The notes under the pieces are model-generated. The model was not told the origin of the DNA. It saw only the letters and a program-made list of their open reading frames with translations, and ran no database searches. Below, in pieces: positions 7,482 to 16,401 of a stretch of 64,000 nucleotides of DNA; the first letter of the stretch is position 1, and each line of letters begins with the position of its first letter. Location: positions 62,001 through 126,000 of the forward strand of contig CAZMTA010000003.1 of NCBI GenBank assembly GCA_964569085.1, written 5' to 3'. Source of the stretch: JAJCZZ01 sp964569085. Lineage in GTDB: Bacteria; Gemmatimonadota; Gemmatimonadetes; Longimicrobiales; Gaopeijiaceae. Both the position numbers and the translations under genes were made by a program.

Positions 7482-8816
7482 TCAGAGCTCCCGACGTCCC
7501 AGCGAGGCCAGCCCCGAGAGGGCGCGCCGCCACACCGGCCGGTCCGACCCGGCCTCGTCCGGGCGCACCCGCCGGGCGTGCTCCAGGTCCCGGTCGAAGT
7601 CGTCCTCGAGGCTGCGGGCCAGCTCCGGGTCCAGCACGACCATGGCGATCTCGTCGTCCTTCACCACGGACCGGTGGTTCAGGTTGGCCGAGCCGACGCA
7701 GGAGAGCACGCCGTCCACCATGATGAGCTTGGCGTGGATCATGGTCTTCTGGTACCGCCAAAGCCGGACGCCCGCGTCCAGGAGCTCGGGATAGAGCTGC
7801 TCTCCGGCCAGCTGGGAGACCCGGTGGTCGATGTGCTTGCCGGGGTGGAGCACGTCGACCTCCACCCCCCGGGCGGACGCGTCGGAGAGGAGCTCCACCA
7901 GCTCGTCCTCCGGGGTGAAGTACCCGGTCGTGATCCGGAGCGACTCCTGGGCGGACTGGAAGAGGGCCCGGAAGAGGGTCTGGGCGTTGGACCAGCGACC
8001 GGCCGCCGTGCTGGGGACCACCTGGACCACCGCCGCTCCGTCCTCCAGCGGGGGGGTGGGGTCGCCGAGGGCCGGAGGCAGGGCGGCGGGCAGCCCGTTC
8101 CGCTGGTCCTGCACCGAGAGCCAGTGCTCGAGGAACGTCCCGCGGAGCCCCTGCACGGCGGGCCCCTCCACCTGGAAGTGCGTCTCCCGCCACTCGTCGG
8201 GGTTCCGGGCGTCGCCTTCCCACTCCTGGGCGATGCCCACGCCGCCGGTGAAGCCCACCACGCCGTCGCAGACGAGGATCTTGCGGTGGGTCCGGTGGTC
8301 GAGCTCCCAGAAGCGCCAGGGCTTCAGAGGGCCGAAGTCCCGGACCTCCGCCGGAGACTCCTCCATGATGGCCCGGATCTCCCGGTCCATGGGAAGGCAG
8401 CCCGCGGCGTCCAGGAGGACCCGCACCTCCACGCCGCGCCGGGCCGCCGCCGCCAGCGTCTCGGCCATCTCCCGCGCGATGTCGCCGGTCCAGTACACGA
8501 AGGTCTCGAACTCGACGGCCCGCTCGGCCTTCCGGATGGCGTCCAGCATGGCCGGGAAGATCTCCGTCCCGTTCCTGAGGGGCCGGACCCGGTTCCCCTC
8601 CACGAAGGGCGCGCTCAGGGAGCGGGCGAGGATGCGCCGATACCGGGCCACGGCCCGCGCCGTGCGGTCGGGCCCGGGAGCCGGAAGATGAAGGTCGGCG
8701 CCGTCCGCGTCGTCGCCGGGTTCCTCCGCCGGCTCCTCCCCCCGTGGGAGGTCGGGCTCGGCGAGGTCGGGTCGGGCGGCGCGGATCTCGGGTCGCGGGC
8801 TCGCTGTCGGGTCCAT
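7482..8816 (-). CDS. Cardiolipin-synthase-like phospholipase D family protein
   Basis: A 444-residue protein with two HKD motifs of the PLD superfamily: HRTHRKILVCDG...GFTGG (about 200-222) and IHAKLIMVDGVLSCVGSAN (about 370-388). Each half supplies H, K and D, as in bacterial cardiolipin synthases of the ClsB type, which join two phosphatidylglycerols or transfer phosphatidyl groups. The first 60 residues are acidic and proline-rich, and there is no transmembrane helix, so it is likely a peripheral inner-membrane enzyme. The start ATG 8816 has GGATGGAG about 5 bases upstream. Upstream frame-open sequence to 9098 has no ribosome site and crosses the divergent PBP promoter. Confidence 0.82.
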   Translation of the reverse strand: MDPTASPRPEIRAARPDLAEPDLPRGEEPAEEPGDDADGADLHLPAPGPDRTARAVARYRRILARSLSAPFVEGNRVRPLRNGTEIFPAMLDAIRKAERAVEFETFVYWTGDIAREMAETLAAAARRGVEVRVLLDAAGCLPMDREIRAIMEESPAEVRDFGPLKPWRFWELDHRTHRKILVCDGVVGFTGGVGIAQEWEGDARNPDEWRETHFQVEGPAVQGLRGTFLEHWLSVQDQRNGLPAALPPALGDPTPPLEDGAAVVQVVPSTAAGRWSNAQTLFRALFQSAQESLRITTGYFTPEDELVELLSDASARGVEVDVLHPGKHIDHRVSQLAGEQLYPELLDAGVRLWRYQKTMIHAKLIMVDGVLSCVGSANLNHRSVVKDDEIAMVVLDPELARSLEDDFDRDLEHARRVRPDEAGSDRPVWRRALSGLASLGRREL

Positions 8817-8888
8817 CCGTCTCCATCCAGGTCTCGCAGAGGTCGTGCGGGGCCCGAAAATGCAAGCGGCGTGCCGGGTCCCACCCTC

Positions 8889-8904
8889 TGGCACGGTTCC
8901 TTCA
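8889..8904 (+). promoter_or_regulatory. Sigma-54-like element upstream of first PBP
   Basis: TGGCACGGTTCCTTCA at 8889-8904. The -24 box TGGCACG is perfect, but the -12 box reads CTTC instead of TTGC, with the C at the right distance. The same TGGCACGGTTC string precedes the second PBP gene. It lies 49 bases before ATG 8953. The weak -12 box makes strong sigma-54 activity doubtful. Confidence 0.35.
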
Positions 8905-8952
8905 TACAAGAAGGGGTGACGAACCGTCCCACCCGACCCGGACCGCACCCAC

Positions 8953-11451
8953 ATGAACACTCCTCGCTCCTCCACCACCCCTCCCTCCCGGCGGCGCCGC
9001 CGCCGTGACCGGGGCGTGACCAAGACGTGGGGTGCCTGGGCGCTCGCGGGCCTCGTGGTCCTGATCGCCGCCGTGGCGGTCCTCGGCCTCGAGCCCACCC
9101 CGCCGTGCGAGGAGGGGCGCAGCTGCGTCAGCGTGGACGAGCTGGCGGCCGGGTACGGGCTCGAGGAGTCCTACCACATCTACGACCGCTCCGGCGAGAT
9201 CATGGCCGACGTGGGGGGCGCGGACCGGCGGTTCGTCCCCCTGGAGAACATCCCGGTCCGCGTGCGCGACGCCTGGATCGCGGTGGAGGACCGCCGTTTC
9301 CGCGACCACGAGGGCATCGACCTCCGGAGCGTCGGCCGGGCCCTCGTGGCCAACGCCACCAACAGGAGCATCGCCGAGGGAGCCAGCACCATCCCCATGC
9401 AGCTGGTGCGGGTCCTGTGGCCCGAGACCGTGCGCTCCATGAGCCCGTGGCGCCGGAAGCTCCTGGAGGCCCGGCTGGCCCCCCGCCTCGTGGACGAGCT
9501 CGGCAAGGACCGGGTCCTGGAGCTCTACCTCAACGGCATCTACCTGGGTCAGGGCGTCTACGGCGTCGGACTCGCCTCCCAGCACTACTTCGGCGTTCCG
9601 CCCGACAGCCTCTCCCTGGCCCAGCTCGCCACCCTCGTGGGGATGACCAAGACCCCCGAGCGCTACAACCCCCGGGAGAACCCGGAGCTGACGCTGGAGC
9701 GGCGGAACGTGGCCCTGGGCCTCATGGCCGAGGCCGGCGTGGTCAGCCCCGCCGAGGCCCGGGAGGCCGCCGGCCAGCCCATCCAGGTCGCGGAGACGCC
9801 CCCGACCCGCCGGAGCCGGAGCTACGTGACCGCCGCGGTGCGCCGGGAGCTGAAGCAGGTGGCCCCGGAGCTGGTGGGCCGCCAGGGCCTGAACATCTAC
9901 ACCACCGTGGACGCCGCCGCCCAGGCGGCCGCGGAGCGGGATCTCCGCCAGCACCTGGAAGCGGTGGAGCGGGGCGCCATGGGCCGGTACCTGGGCGGCT
10001 CGCAGCCCCTCCAGGGCGGCCTCGTGGCCATGGAGTCGGGCACCGGAGCGATCCTGGCGCTGGTGGGCGGACGGGATTTCTCGTCGACCCAGCTCAACCG
10101 CCCGCTCCAGTCCCGGCGCCCCGTGGGCTCGCTGGCCAAGCCGATCCTCCTGGCCGCCGCGCTGGAGCAGGGCATCTCCTCCACCCGCGCCATCTCCACC
10201 TCCGAGGTCTCCATGGAGGGGGCCGGCGGAAGGACGTGGAGCCCGGCGGACCACGTGAGCGAGGACTGGTTGCTGCCCCGGGACATGGTGGTGCGCTCGT
10301 CCAACCGGGCGGCGGTCCACCTGGGGCAGGAGGTGGGCCTCGAGCGCTTCGCCACCCAGGTACGGAGCCTGGGGGTGCAGGAGGACGTCCCCGCCTACCC
10401 CTCCTCCTTCCTGGGCGCCTTCGAGGCTTCCCTCGCGGAGATGACCGCGGCCTACGCCGCCCTGGAGAACGGCGGGTTCCGGGTGGAGCCCTACCTCATC
10501 CGCGCCGTGGAGGACTCGGAGGGACGGCTCCTCTGGGAGCGGGGCGGCTCGGCCACGGGAGCCCGGGCGGTGAGCCAGGCCACCGCGCACCTCGTCCTGG
10601 ACGCCATGCAGGGCGTCGTGGACGGGGGAACGGCGTGGCGGGTGCGTCGGCACCTGAACGGCCCGGCGGCCGGGAAGACCGGGACCACCGACGAAGGACG
10701 GGACGCCTGGTTCGTGGGCGTGCGCCCCGGGATCGCCGCCGGGGTCTGGATCGGCCTGGACCGCCCCGGCACCATCGCGGAAGGCGCGTCCGGCGGCCGC
10801 CTGGCGGCCCCCCTGTGGGGCAAGTGGATGTCGGAGCTGGCCGCGGCCGGCTACGGGCATGGAGGATGGACCCCTCCGCCCCGGGTGACCTCCGTCCAGC
10901 TCCAGGAGCGCCGTCGCGGCGACCGGGTGTACTACTGCGTGGGCGAGGGCGAGACGCGGCTCATCCGTTCCGCCGACCTGCGCCAGACCCCCATGTGCCG
11001 GATGGAGCGGGGTCCCTGGCCCTTCATGGGAACCGCCGACGGGATCAGGGACACGTCCCGCTTCCGGCGCCCCGAGACCATCCGCTTCCGCTCCAGCCCC
11101 GACTCGGCCTCGCGGAGGCTCCAGGACGAGCTCCAGCGGGCGCGGGAGCGTCGCCGCCAGTGGCTCGACGAGCGCGAGCGCGCCATGAACGAGGACCGCA
11201 GGCGGCGCATGGGCGACTCCTCGGTCGCCCCCCGGGACACCCTCCGGATCCCCCGGGACACGGTTGGGCGCCCGGCGGACACGGTTCCGGCGCGGCCCGA
11301 CACGACGGTCCGACCCCAGCCCAACGCCCGCCCGGACACCACGGCGGGGCCGCCCCCGGCGCGACCGGACACGGTGGCGGCGCCCGACACGGTCGCCCGC
11401 CCGGACACCACGGCCCGCCCCGACACCACCCGCTGGGACCGGCGCCGCTGA
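8953..11451 (+). CDS. Class A penicillin-binding protein (PBP1-type) with long Pro/Thr-rich tail
   Basis: 832 residues: an arginine-rich cytoplasmic start, one membrane anchor (about 27-46), a GT51 transglycosylase domain (about 70-260) and a transpeptidase domain (about 310-610). GT51 landmarks are EDRRFRDHEGID (catalytic Glu), GASTIPMQLVR and RVLELYLNGIYLG. Transpeptidase landmarks are VGSLAKP with Ser393 and Lys396, SSNRAA, and GKTGTT near 575. It polymerises glycan strands and cross-links them in the periplasm. After residue 640 the chain holds a charged linker, an arginine-rich helix, and a tail of RPDTT/RPDTV-like repeats (about 755-830) that looks disordered. A second close paralogue lies at 12923. 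No good ribosome site is visible at ATG 8953. Confidence 0.9.
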   Translation: MNTPRSSTTPPSRRRRRRDRGVTKTWGAWALAGLVVLIAAVAVLGLEPTPPCEEGRSCVSVDELAAGYGLEESYHIYDRSGEIMADVGGADRRFVPLENIPVRVRDAWIAVEDRRFRDHEGIDLRSVGRALVANATNRSIAEGASTIPMQLVRVLWPETVRSMSPWRRKLLEARLAPRLVDELGKDRVLELYLNGIYLGQGVYGVGLASQHYFGVPPDSLSLAQLATLVGMTKTPERYNPRENPELTLERRNVALGLMAEAGVVSPAEAREAAGQPIQVAETPPTRRSRSYVTAAVRRELKQVAPELVGRQGLNIYTTVDAAAQAAAERDLRQHLEAVERGAMGRYLGGSQPLQGGLVAMESGTGAILALVGGRDFSSTQLNRPLQSRRPVGSLAKPILLAAALEQGISSTRAISTSEVSMEGAGGRTWSPADHVSEDWLLPRDMVVRSSNRAAVHLGQEVGLERFATQVRSLGVQEDVPAYPSSFLGAFEASLAEMTAAYAALENGGFRVEPYLIRAVEDSEGRLLWERGGSATGARAVSQATAHLVLDAMQGVVDGGTAWRVRRHLNGPAAGKTGTTDEGRDAWFVGVRPGIAAGVWIGLDRPGTIAEGASGGRLAAPLWGKWMSELAAAGYGHGGWTPPPRVTSVQLQERRRGDRVYYCVGEGETRLIRSADLRQTPMCRMERGPWPFMGTADGIRDTSRFRRPETIRFRSSPDSASRRLQDELQRARERRRQWLDERERAMNEDRRRRMGDSSVAPRDTLRIPRDTVGRPADTVPARPDTTVRPQPNARPDTTAGPPPARPDTVAAPDTVARPDTTARPDTTRWDRRR

Positions 11452-11472
11452 CGCGGAGGGGTGGGTGCCGGG

Positions 11473-12645
11473 TCAGACCTCGGCGGTCACCTCGTCCGGC
11501 GCCAGCTCGGAGCGGCGGATCTCCACGCCGCAGCGGCCCAGCTCCTCCACGAAGGCCTCCACGGGGATCGATTCCGCGGGCGTGTGAACACCCGGCGCCA
11601 CCTCTCCCCGGGCCTGGAGCCACGCCGTGGTGGCCAGGGAGTAGCCGGTGGTCCGCATCATGGCGGTGATGCCGCGCTCGGCGTCGTAGCGGTCCACCAT
11701 CTCCCACCGCACGCCCCGGGGCTCCCCGTCCCGGGTTCCCCGCACCTCCACCCGCATGGCCACCAGGTCGTCCCCGTCGGGGTTCCGGAGCTTCGGGCTC
11801 ACCACCTCGATGAAGAAGTCCCGGGGAACCACCGGGCGCCCGTCGATCTCCACGGGGTCCTGGCTCAGGAGCCCGAGATCCCGCATGGACTTCATGAGCT
11901 CGGCGTGCCCCGGGTAGCGGAGCGTCTTGTACGACATGGACGGGATCTTCCCCTCGAAGCGGAACGGCATGAGGGAGATCCCCCCGGCCGTGTAGAAGGC
12001 CTCGAGCTCGCCCACGGGCTCGGGGAAGTCCACCCGCTCGATGCCGGTGAGGGCCTCCTTCTCCACCACCTCGCCCTCCTCCAGGACCAGCACAGGGGTC
12101 GTGTAGTAGTCCAGGACCCCCTCCATGGAGTAGACGATCTGGTAGTTGAGCGGGGGGCGGGGATGCTGGGGCAGCCCTCCGACGAAGATCCGGACCGAAT
12201 CCACCTCGTCCAGCGAGTCGATGCCCCCCTGGGCCAGGATGTTCACCATCCCCGGCGCCAGCCCGCAGTCGGGGATCACGCTCACCCCGGCGTCCCGGGC
12301 GTCCCCGTCGAGCTCCTTCTGCTGCTCGACGATGCGGGTGTTCCCGCCCAGGTCGCAGAAGTGCGCCCCGGCTCCCAGGGCCAACCGGGCCATCTCCAGG
12401 TTGAAGTAGTAGGGGAGCGCGCACGCCACGGCGTCCACGCCCTCCATGGCCGCCCCCACCTGCCGGGCGTCGCCCGCGTTCACGGCGAGGGTGCGCAGAC
12501 GACCTCCCACGTGGTCCTGGAGGAAGGGCCGGAGCTCCCCCACGTCGAGGTCGGCCAGGACCACCTCCTCCACGTCGTCCCGACGGAGCAGGTCGAACGC
12601 GCACGCGGAGCCCTGCGCTCCGCCGCCGAGAACCAGGAACTTCAT
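11473..12645 (-). CDS. Saccharopine dehydrogenase / lysine 6-dehydrogenase-like oxidoreductase
   Basis: A 390-residue cytoplasmic protein. It begins with a Rossmann fold, MKFLVLGGGAQGSACAFDLL, and continues with VVLADLDVGEL and the family's FCDLGGN and PDCGLAPGMVNILA segments. These match saccharopine dehydrogenase / carboxynorspermidine-type reductases that act on the secondary amine of amino-acid derivatives with NAD(P). The exact substrate (lysine, saccharopine, another amino acid) cannot be assigned. ATG 12645 has AGGGAG 10 bases upstream. It sits on the opposite strand between two paralogous class A PBPs, so the PBP pair is not a simple tandem. If it acts on lysine or a diaminopimelate-like compound there could be a link to the peptide cross-links, but that is speculation. 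Confidence 0.75.
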   Translation of the reverse strand: MKFLVLGGGAQGSACAFDLLRRDDVEEVVLADLDVGELRPFLQDHVGGRLRTLAVNAGDARQVGAAMEGVDAVACALPYYFNLEMARLALGAGAHFCDLGGNTRIVEQQKELDGDARDAGVSVIPDCGLAPGMVNILAQGGIDSLDEVDSVRIFVGGLPQHPRPPLNYQIVYSMEGVLDYYTTPVLVLEEGEVVEKEALTGIERVDFPEPVGELEAFYTAGGISLMPFRFEGKIPSMSYKTLRYPGHAELMKSMRDLGLLSQDPVEIDGRPVVPRDFFIEVVSPKLRNPDGDDLVAMRVEVRGTRDGEPRGVRWEMVDRYDAERGITAMMRTTGYSLATTAWLQARGEVAPGVHTPAESIPVEAFVEELGRCGVEIRRSELAPDEVTAEV

Positions 12646-12780
12646 GGTATGGAGACTCCCTGGAGGGGGATTGGAGCCCGGCCCCGTCCGGGCCGGATGG
12701 ATCCAAACTTCGACCCCGCCGGAGGGGAAGTCCACCCCGGGTCCGGCGGCCCGGCCGGCCCCCCGCGGCCCCGTCCCGGA

Positions 12781-12811
12781 GAGCCGGCCACCCGCCCGCG
12801 CCGGCCGGCTC
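12781..12811. repeat. Perfect inverted repeat in the 277-base divergent gap
   Basis: GAGCCGGCC (12781-12789) and GGCCGGCTC (12803-12811) form a perfect 9-bp stem with a 13-base loop. It is the clearest of several GC-rich inverted repeats between 12646 and 12922, the space between the saccharopine-dehydrogenase-like gene and the second PBP. Both flanking genes point away, so this is a promoter region rather than a terminator region. Confidence 0.45.
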
Positions 12812-12874
12812 CCGGGGCCCCACGGAGGCTCCTCCGGGGCCACGACGGTCCGGCCGGACCCGACCGCCGAAACG

Positions 12875-12890
12875 TGGCACGGTTCTTCCT
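12875..12890 (+). promoter_or_regulatory. Sigma-54-like element upstream of second PBP
   Basis: TGGCACGGTTCTTCCT at 12875-12890. TGGCACG is perfect, and the -12 box is TTCC where TTGC is expected, at the correct 10-base spacing. It shares TGGCACGGTTC with the element before the first PBP gene. ATG 12923 is 33 bases downstream. Confidence 0.4.
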
Positions 12891-12922
12891 TAAGTAAGGG
12901 TACAGATTCCCTTTCCAGATAG

Positions 12923-15082
12923 ATGAGAGCCATGAGCCCGGAAACGCCCACCCCCAGCCCCAAGCGCACCGACCGCCGGCGCCGCTCGTCGACCCTGCGA
13001 ACCCACGTCACGGCAGGTCTCGCCGTCGCGCCGCTGCTGCTCCTGGGCCTGGCGGGCATGACCGGGTCGACCCCGGCCGCCCCCTGCGCCGGGAAGGCCG
13101 GCTGCCTGACGCTGGAGCGCCTCTCCCGGGACGCGGTCCTGGACGAGGCGTACCACATCCACGACCGGCACGGCGAGGCCCTGGCGATGGTGGGGGGGAC
13201 GACCCGCCGCTGGACCCCCATGGACTCCATCCCCCGGCGCGTCCAGGACGCCTGGGTCGCGGTGGAGGACCGACGCTTCCGGGACCACGGGGGCGTGGAC
13301 TTCCGGGGCGCCGCCCGGGCCGCCGTGGTGAACGTGGTCGAGGGGGGGGTCATGGAAGGCGCCAGCACGATCCCCATGCAGCTCGTGCGGGTCCTCTGGG
13401 CCGACGACGTCACGAGCCTGGGAAGCTGGGAGCGGAAGGTGTACGAGACCCGCATGGCCCCGCGCCTCGTGGAGGAGCTGGGGCGGGACCGGGTCCTGGA
13501 GCTCTACCTCAACGGCATCTACCTGGGCGAGGGCGTCCACGGCATCGGCGCGGCCTCCCGCCACTACTTCGGCGTGACGCCGGCGGCGCTCACCCTGCCC
13601 CAGCTCGCGACGCTGGTCGGGCTGACCAAGACGCCGGCCCGGTACAACCCCCGCACCCACCCCGAGCGCGCCCGCACCCGGCGGAACCTGGTCCTGGACA
13701 TCCTCCACCGCGAAGGCATCATCAGCCTCTCCGAGCGCGACGCGGCCAAGGCCGCTCCCGTGGAGGTGGTGGAGACGCCTCCGGTGCGGAACGCGCGGGA
13801 CTACGTGAGCGCCGCGGTGCGCCAGGAGCTGGCCCGGGTCGCCCCGGAGCTCGTGGGGCAGGACGGCCTCCGCATCCACACCACCGTGGACGCGCGGGCC
13901 CAGTCCGAGGCCACCCGCCTCATGGCGGAGCACGTGGCCCGGGTCGAGGCCGGTGAGATGGGCCGCTGGCTCGGCGGCTCCCAGCCGGTCCAGGGCGGCT
14001 TCATCGCCATCGAGTCGGCCACCGGCGCCGTGCTGGCCGTGGTGGGCGGTCGGAGCTTCTCCGAGACGGAGCTGAACCGACCCCTCCAGGCCCGCCGCCA
14101 GGTAGGCTCGCTGGTGAAGCCCCTCCTCCTGGGTACCATGGTCCGGAGCGGCATGAGCCCCGCCCGCGCCCTCTCCACCGCCCCCATCGAGATGGAGACC
14201 TCCGAGGGCGTGTGGAGCCCCCGCGACCACGTGGACCAGCCGTGGCTCCTTCCCCGGGACATGGTGGTGCGCTCCTCGAACCGGGCCGCGATCCGCCTCG
14301 GTCAGGAGATCGGGGTCCGTCGCTTCGCGGACTTCTCCGCCTCCCTCGGCCTCCGCGGCGAGATCCCCCGCTACCCCTCCTCCTTCCTGGGCTCCTTCGA
14401 CGCCTCGCTGGCCGAGATGACCGCGGCCTACGCGGCCTTCGAGAACGGAGGGTTCCAGGTGGTGCCCCACCTCATCACCCGGGTGGAGGACGCCTGGGGG
14501 CGCGTGGTGTGGGAGCGCCCCACCCCCAGCCAGCCCCGACGGGTCCTGGCCGAGGAGGAAGCCTACATGGTCCTGGACGCCATGCGCGGCGTGGTGGAGG
14601 GCGGGACCGCCTGGCGCGTCCGCCGTCAGGTCCGCGGCCCGGCCGCCGGAAAGACCGGGACCACCAACGACGGCGCCGACGCCTGGTTCGTGGGCGTCCG
14701 TCCCGGCGTGGCCGCGGGGGTCTGGATCGGCCTCGACCGCCCCGGCCGCATGGTGGCCGGCGCCTCGGGCGGATCGCTCGCCGCGCCCCTCTGGGGCCGC
14801 TGGGCCGCCGCCATGGAGCAGGAGTGGGGACCGGGGGACGCCTGGACGACGCCGTCCTCCCTGGAGCGCGTCTCCCTGGAGATCCGGGACGACGCCCGGG
14901 GCGTCCGGGTCTGCCGCGGGAACGCCGGGCGCACCACGCTCCTCCGCGCGGAGGAGACCTTCCGCGTGGCGGACTGCGGCCCCCGCTTCCGGAGCCTGGA
15001 CCGCCCGGACTTCCTGAAGGGCATGAAGCTGCGTCCGCTGCGCCCCATGAACCGCCGGCCCGGGCGCGCGCCCGGCCGTTGA
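12923..15082 (+). CDS. Second class A penicillin-binding protein, paralogue of the first
   Basis: 719 residues, collinear with the PBP at 8953 but lacking its long Pro/Thr tail. It has a short arginine-rich start, a membrane anchor (about 28-48), GT51 motifs EDRRFRDHGGVD, GASTIPMQLVR and RVLELYLNGIYLG, and a transpeptidase domain with VGSLVKP (Ser396, Lys399), SSNRAA and GKTGTT near 577. All catalytic residues are present, so both copies should be active in peptidoglycan polymerisation and cross-linking. The shared segments are long and nearly identical, e.g. LPRDMVVRSSNRAA and YPSSFLG, which shows recent or strongly constrained duplication. ATG 12923 is used; ATG 12932 is an equally possible start and neither has a clear ribosome site. 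Confidence 0.9.
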   Translation: MRAMSPETPTPSPKRTDRRRRSSTLRTHVTAGLAVAPLLLLGLAGMTGSTPAAPCAGKAGCLTLERLSRDAVLDEAYHIHDRHGEALAMVGGTTRRWTPMDSIPRRVQDAWVAVEDRRFRDHGGVDFRGAARAAVVNVVEGGVMEGASTIPMQLVRVLWADDVTSLGSWERKVYETRMAPRLVEELGRDRVLELYLNGIYLGEGVHGIGAASRHYFGVTPAALTLPQLATLVGLTKTPARYNPRTHPERARTRRNLVLDILHREGIISLSERDAAKAAPVEVVETPPVRNARDYVSAAVRQELARVAPELVGQDGLRIHTTVDARAQSEATRLMAEHVARVEAGEMGRWLGGSQPVQGGFIAIESATGAVLAVVGGRSFSETELNRPLQARRQVGSLVKPLLLGTMVRSGMSPARALSTAPIEMETSEGVWSPRDHVDQPWLLPRDMVVRSSNRAAIRLGQEIGVRRFADFSASLGLRGEIPRYPSSFLGSFDASLAEMTAAYAAFENGGFQVVPHLITRVEDAWGRVVWERPTPSQPRRVLAEEEAYMVLDAMRGVVEGGTAWRVRRQVRGPAAGKTGTTNDGADAWFVGVRPGVAAGVWIGLDRPGRMVAGASGGSLAAPLWGRWAAAMEQEWGPGDAWTTPSSLERVSLEIRDDARGVRVCRGNAGRTTLLRAEETFRVADCGPRFRSLDRPDFLKGMKLRPLRPMNRRPGRAPGR

Positions 15083-15143
15083 TCCGAATACCTTGACCGC
15101 CTTTCCCGACCGACGAACGGAGCCCGAATGAGGATCCAGACCC

Positions 15144-16355
15144 GTGGATGAGCAGCAGCCGAAGGAGCGGAAGCCGGAGTTCGGCGTCCACCTGGGAACG
15201 TGGATCGGGGCACGAACCGAGGAGCTCACCCGACGCTGGGTGAACACGCTGGCCGACCAGCTCGAGGACGAGGAGCCCGAGGACATCCTCCCCTCCGAGG
15301 ACCTCCTCAACCACATCCCGGACATCCTCGACCGCGTGGCCGCGTGCCTGGCCGACCCCGGCGAGAGCATGATCGAGGCCCTCCTGGTGGACGACCTCTA
15401 CCGCCTGGCCGAGCTCCGCCGGAGGCAGGGCTTCGGCATCCAGGAGCTCCTGCGCGAATACCAGATCCTCGGCGATCTCATCCAGGCCGAGGCCGTGGCG
15501 GCCGCCGAGACCTACTCCGGTCCGCTGGACGCGGCGGAGGTCGTGGACGCCATGGGGAAGCTGTACCGCGCGCTGCACCTCATCGACGAGCTGACGGCCC
15601 GTTCCTTCCGCGCCTTCGAGCAGCGCTACCAGCAGGAGAAGAGCGAGCTCCTCCAGGCCTACGGGGAGATGCTCTCCCACGAGCTGGGCAACCGCCTGGG
15701 CGCGGCGGAGACGGCCATGCGCCTGCTCCGCTCCGACATGAAGCTCGAGGACGGGCAGCGGGACCGGCTGGAGCAGCTCGTCCTGGAAGGCATCCAGCGG
15801 GGGCTGGAGACCGTGAAGGACGTGCGGACGCTCTCGGACCCCGTGGAGCTCAGCGAGGCCGAGGGGACGATCCTCCTGCCCCTCCTGACCAAGGAGGCGG
15901 TCCGGCAGAGCAAGGTGCCCGCCTCACGCTCCGAGGTGTCCCTGGAGCTGGAGGGCGACGTGCCCACGGTCCGGGTGCCCGGGGCGCCGGTGCGCCTCAT
16001 CCTGTCCAACCTGGTGGGGAACGCCCTCAAGTACCATCGGACCGAAGGGCCGAACCGCTGGGTGCGGGTCCGGACGGAGCTGGACGACGACGACAACCTG
16101 CTCCTGTCCGTGGAGGACAACGGACCGGGAATTCCCGAGGACGAGCGGGACCGGGTCTTCGAGCACCACTACCGGGGGGACGTCAAGACCGAAGGCAGCG
16201 GGCTCGGCCTCTCCATCGTGGAGGAGGCGATCCACAAGCTCGGCGGGGAGATCCGGGTCCAGGAGGGGAGCGAGGGGGGAGCCCTCTTCACCGCGCTCAT
16301 CCCGGTGCCCGAGGAGAGGATGCCTCCCTCGGAGGAGCCGGTGGAGGACGCCTAG
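15144..16355 (+). CDS. Soluble sensor histidine kinase with RsbRD-type N-terminal domain
   Basis: 403 residues with no membrane segment, so a cytoplasmic kinase. The first about 160 residues are helical, ending ELTARSFRAFEQRYQQEK, and look like the globin-like RsbRD N-terminal domain found in stressosome and kinase proteins. The dimerisation box is YGEMLSHELGNRLGAAET, with phospho-acceptor His179. The ATPase domain has N-box NLVGNALKY (about 287), G1 VEDNGPGIP (about 328) and GSGLGLSIV (about 352). GTG 15144 follows GAGGA. It converges on the receiver gene at 16402, and the NtrC-like gene lies just beyond; the three may be one signalling set, although they are not co-transcribed. Confidence 0.82.
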   Translation: MDEQQPKERKPEFGVHLGTWIGARTEELTRRWVNTLADQLEDEEPEDILPSEDLLNHIPDILDRVAACLADPGESMIEALLVDDLYRLAELRRRQGFGIQELLREYQILGDLIQAEAVAAAETYSGPLDAAEVVDAMGKLYRALHLIDELTARSFRAFEQRYQQEKSELLQAYGEMLSHELGNRLGAAETAMRLLRSDMKLEDGQRDRLEQLVLEGIQRGLETVKDVRTLSDPVELSEAEGTILLPLLTKEAVRQSKVPASRSEVSLELEGDVPTVRVPGAPVRLILSNLVGNALKYHRTEGPNRWVRVRTELDDDDNLLLSVEDNGPGIPEDERDRVFEHHYRGDVKTEGSGLGLSIVEEAIHKLGGEIRVQEGSEGGALFTALIPVPEERMPPSEEPVEDA

Positions 16356-16401
16356 GCGGGGGGGGCCGCCCGACGGTCGATCAGCGCCTCCGGAGCCGGC
16401 G

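Noticed and set aside
8953..15082. PBP duplication as an assembly artefact
   Set aside because: The two copies differ at many positions and in length, and unrelated sequence separates them.
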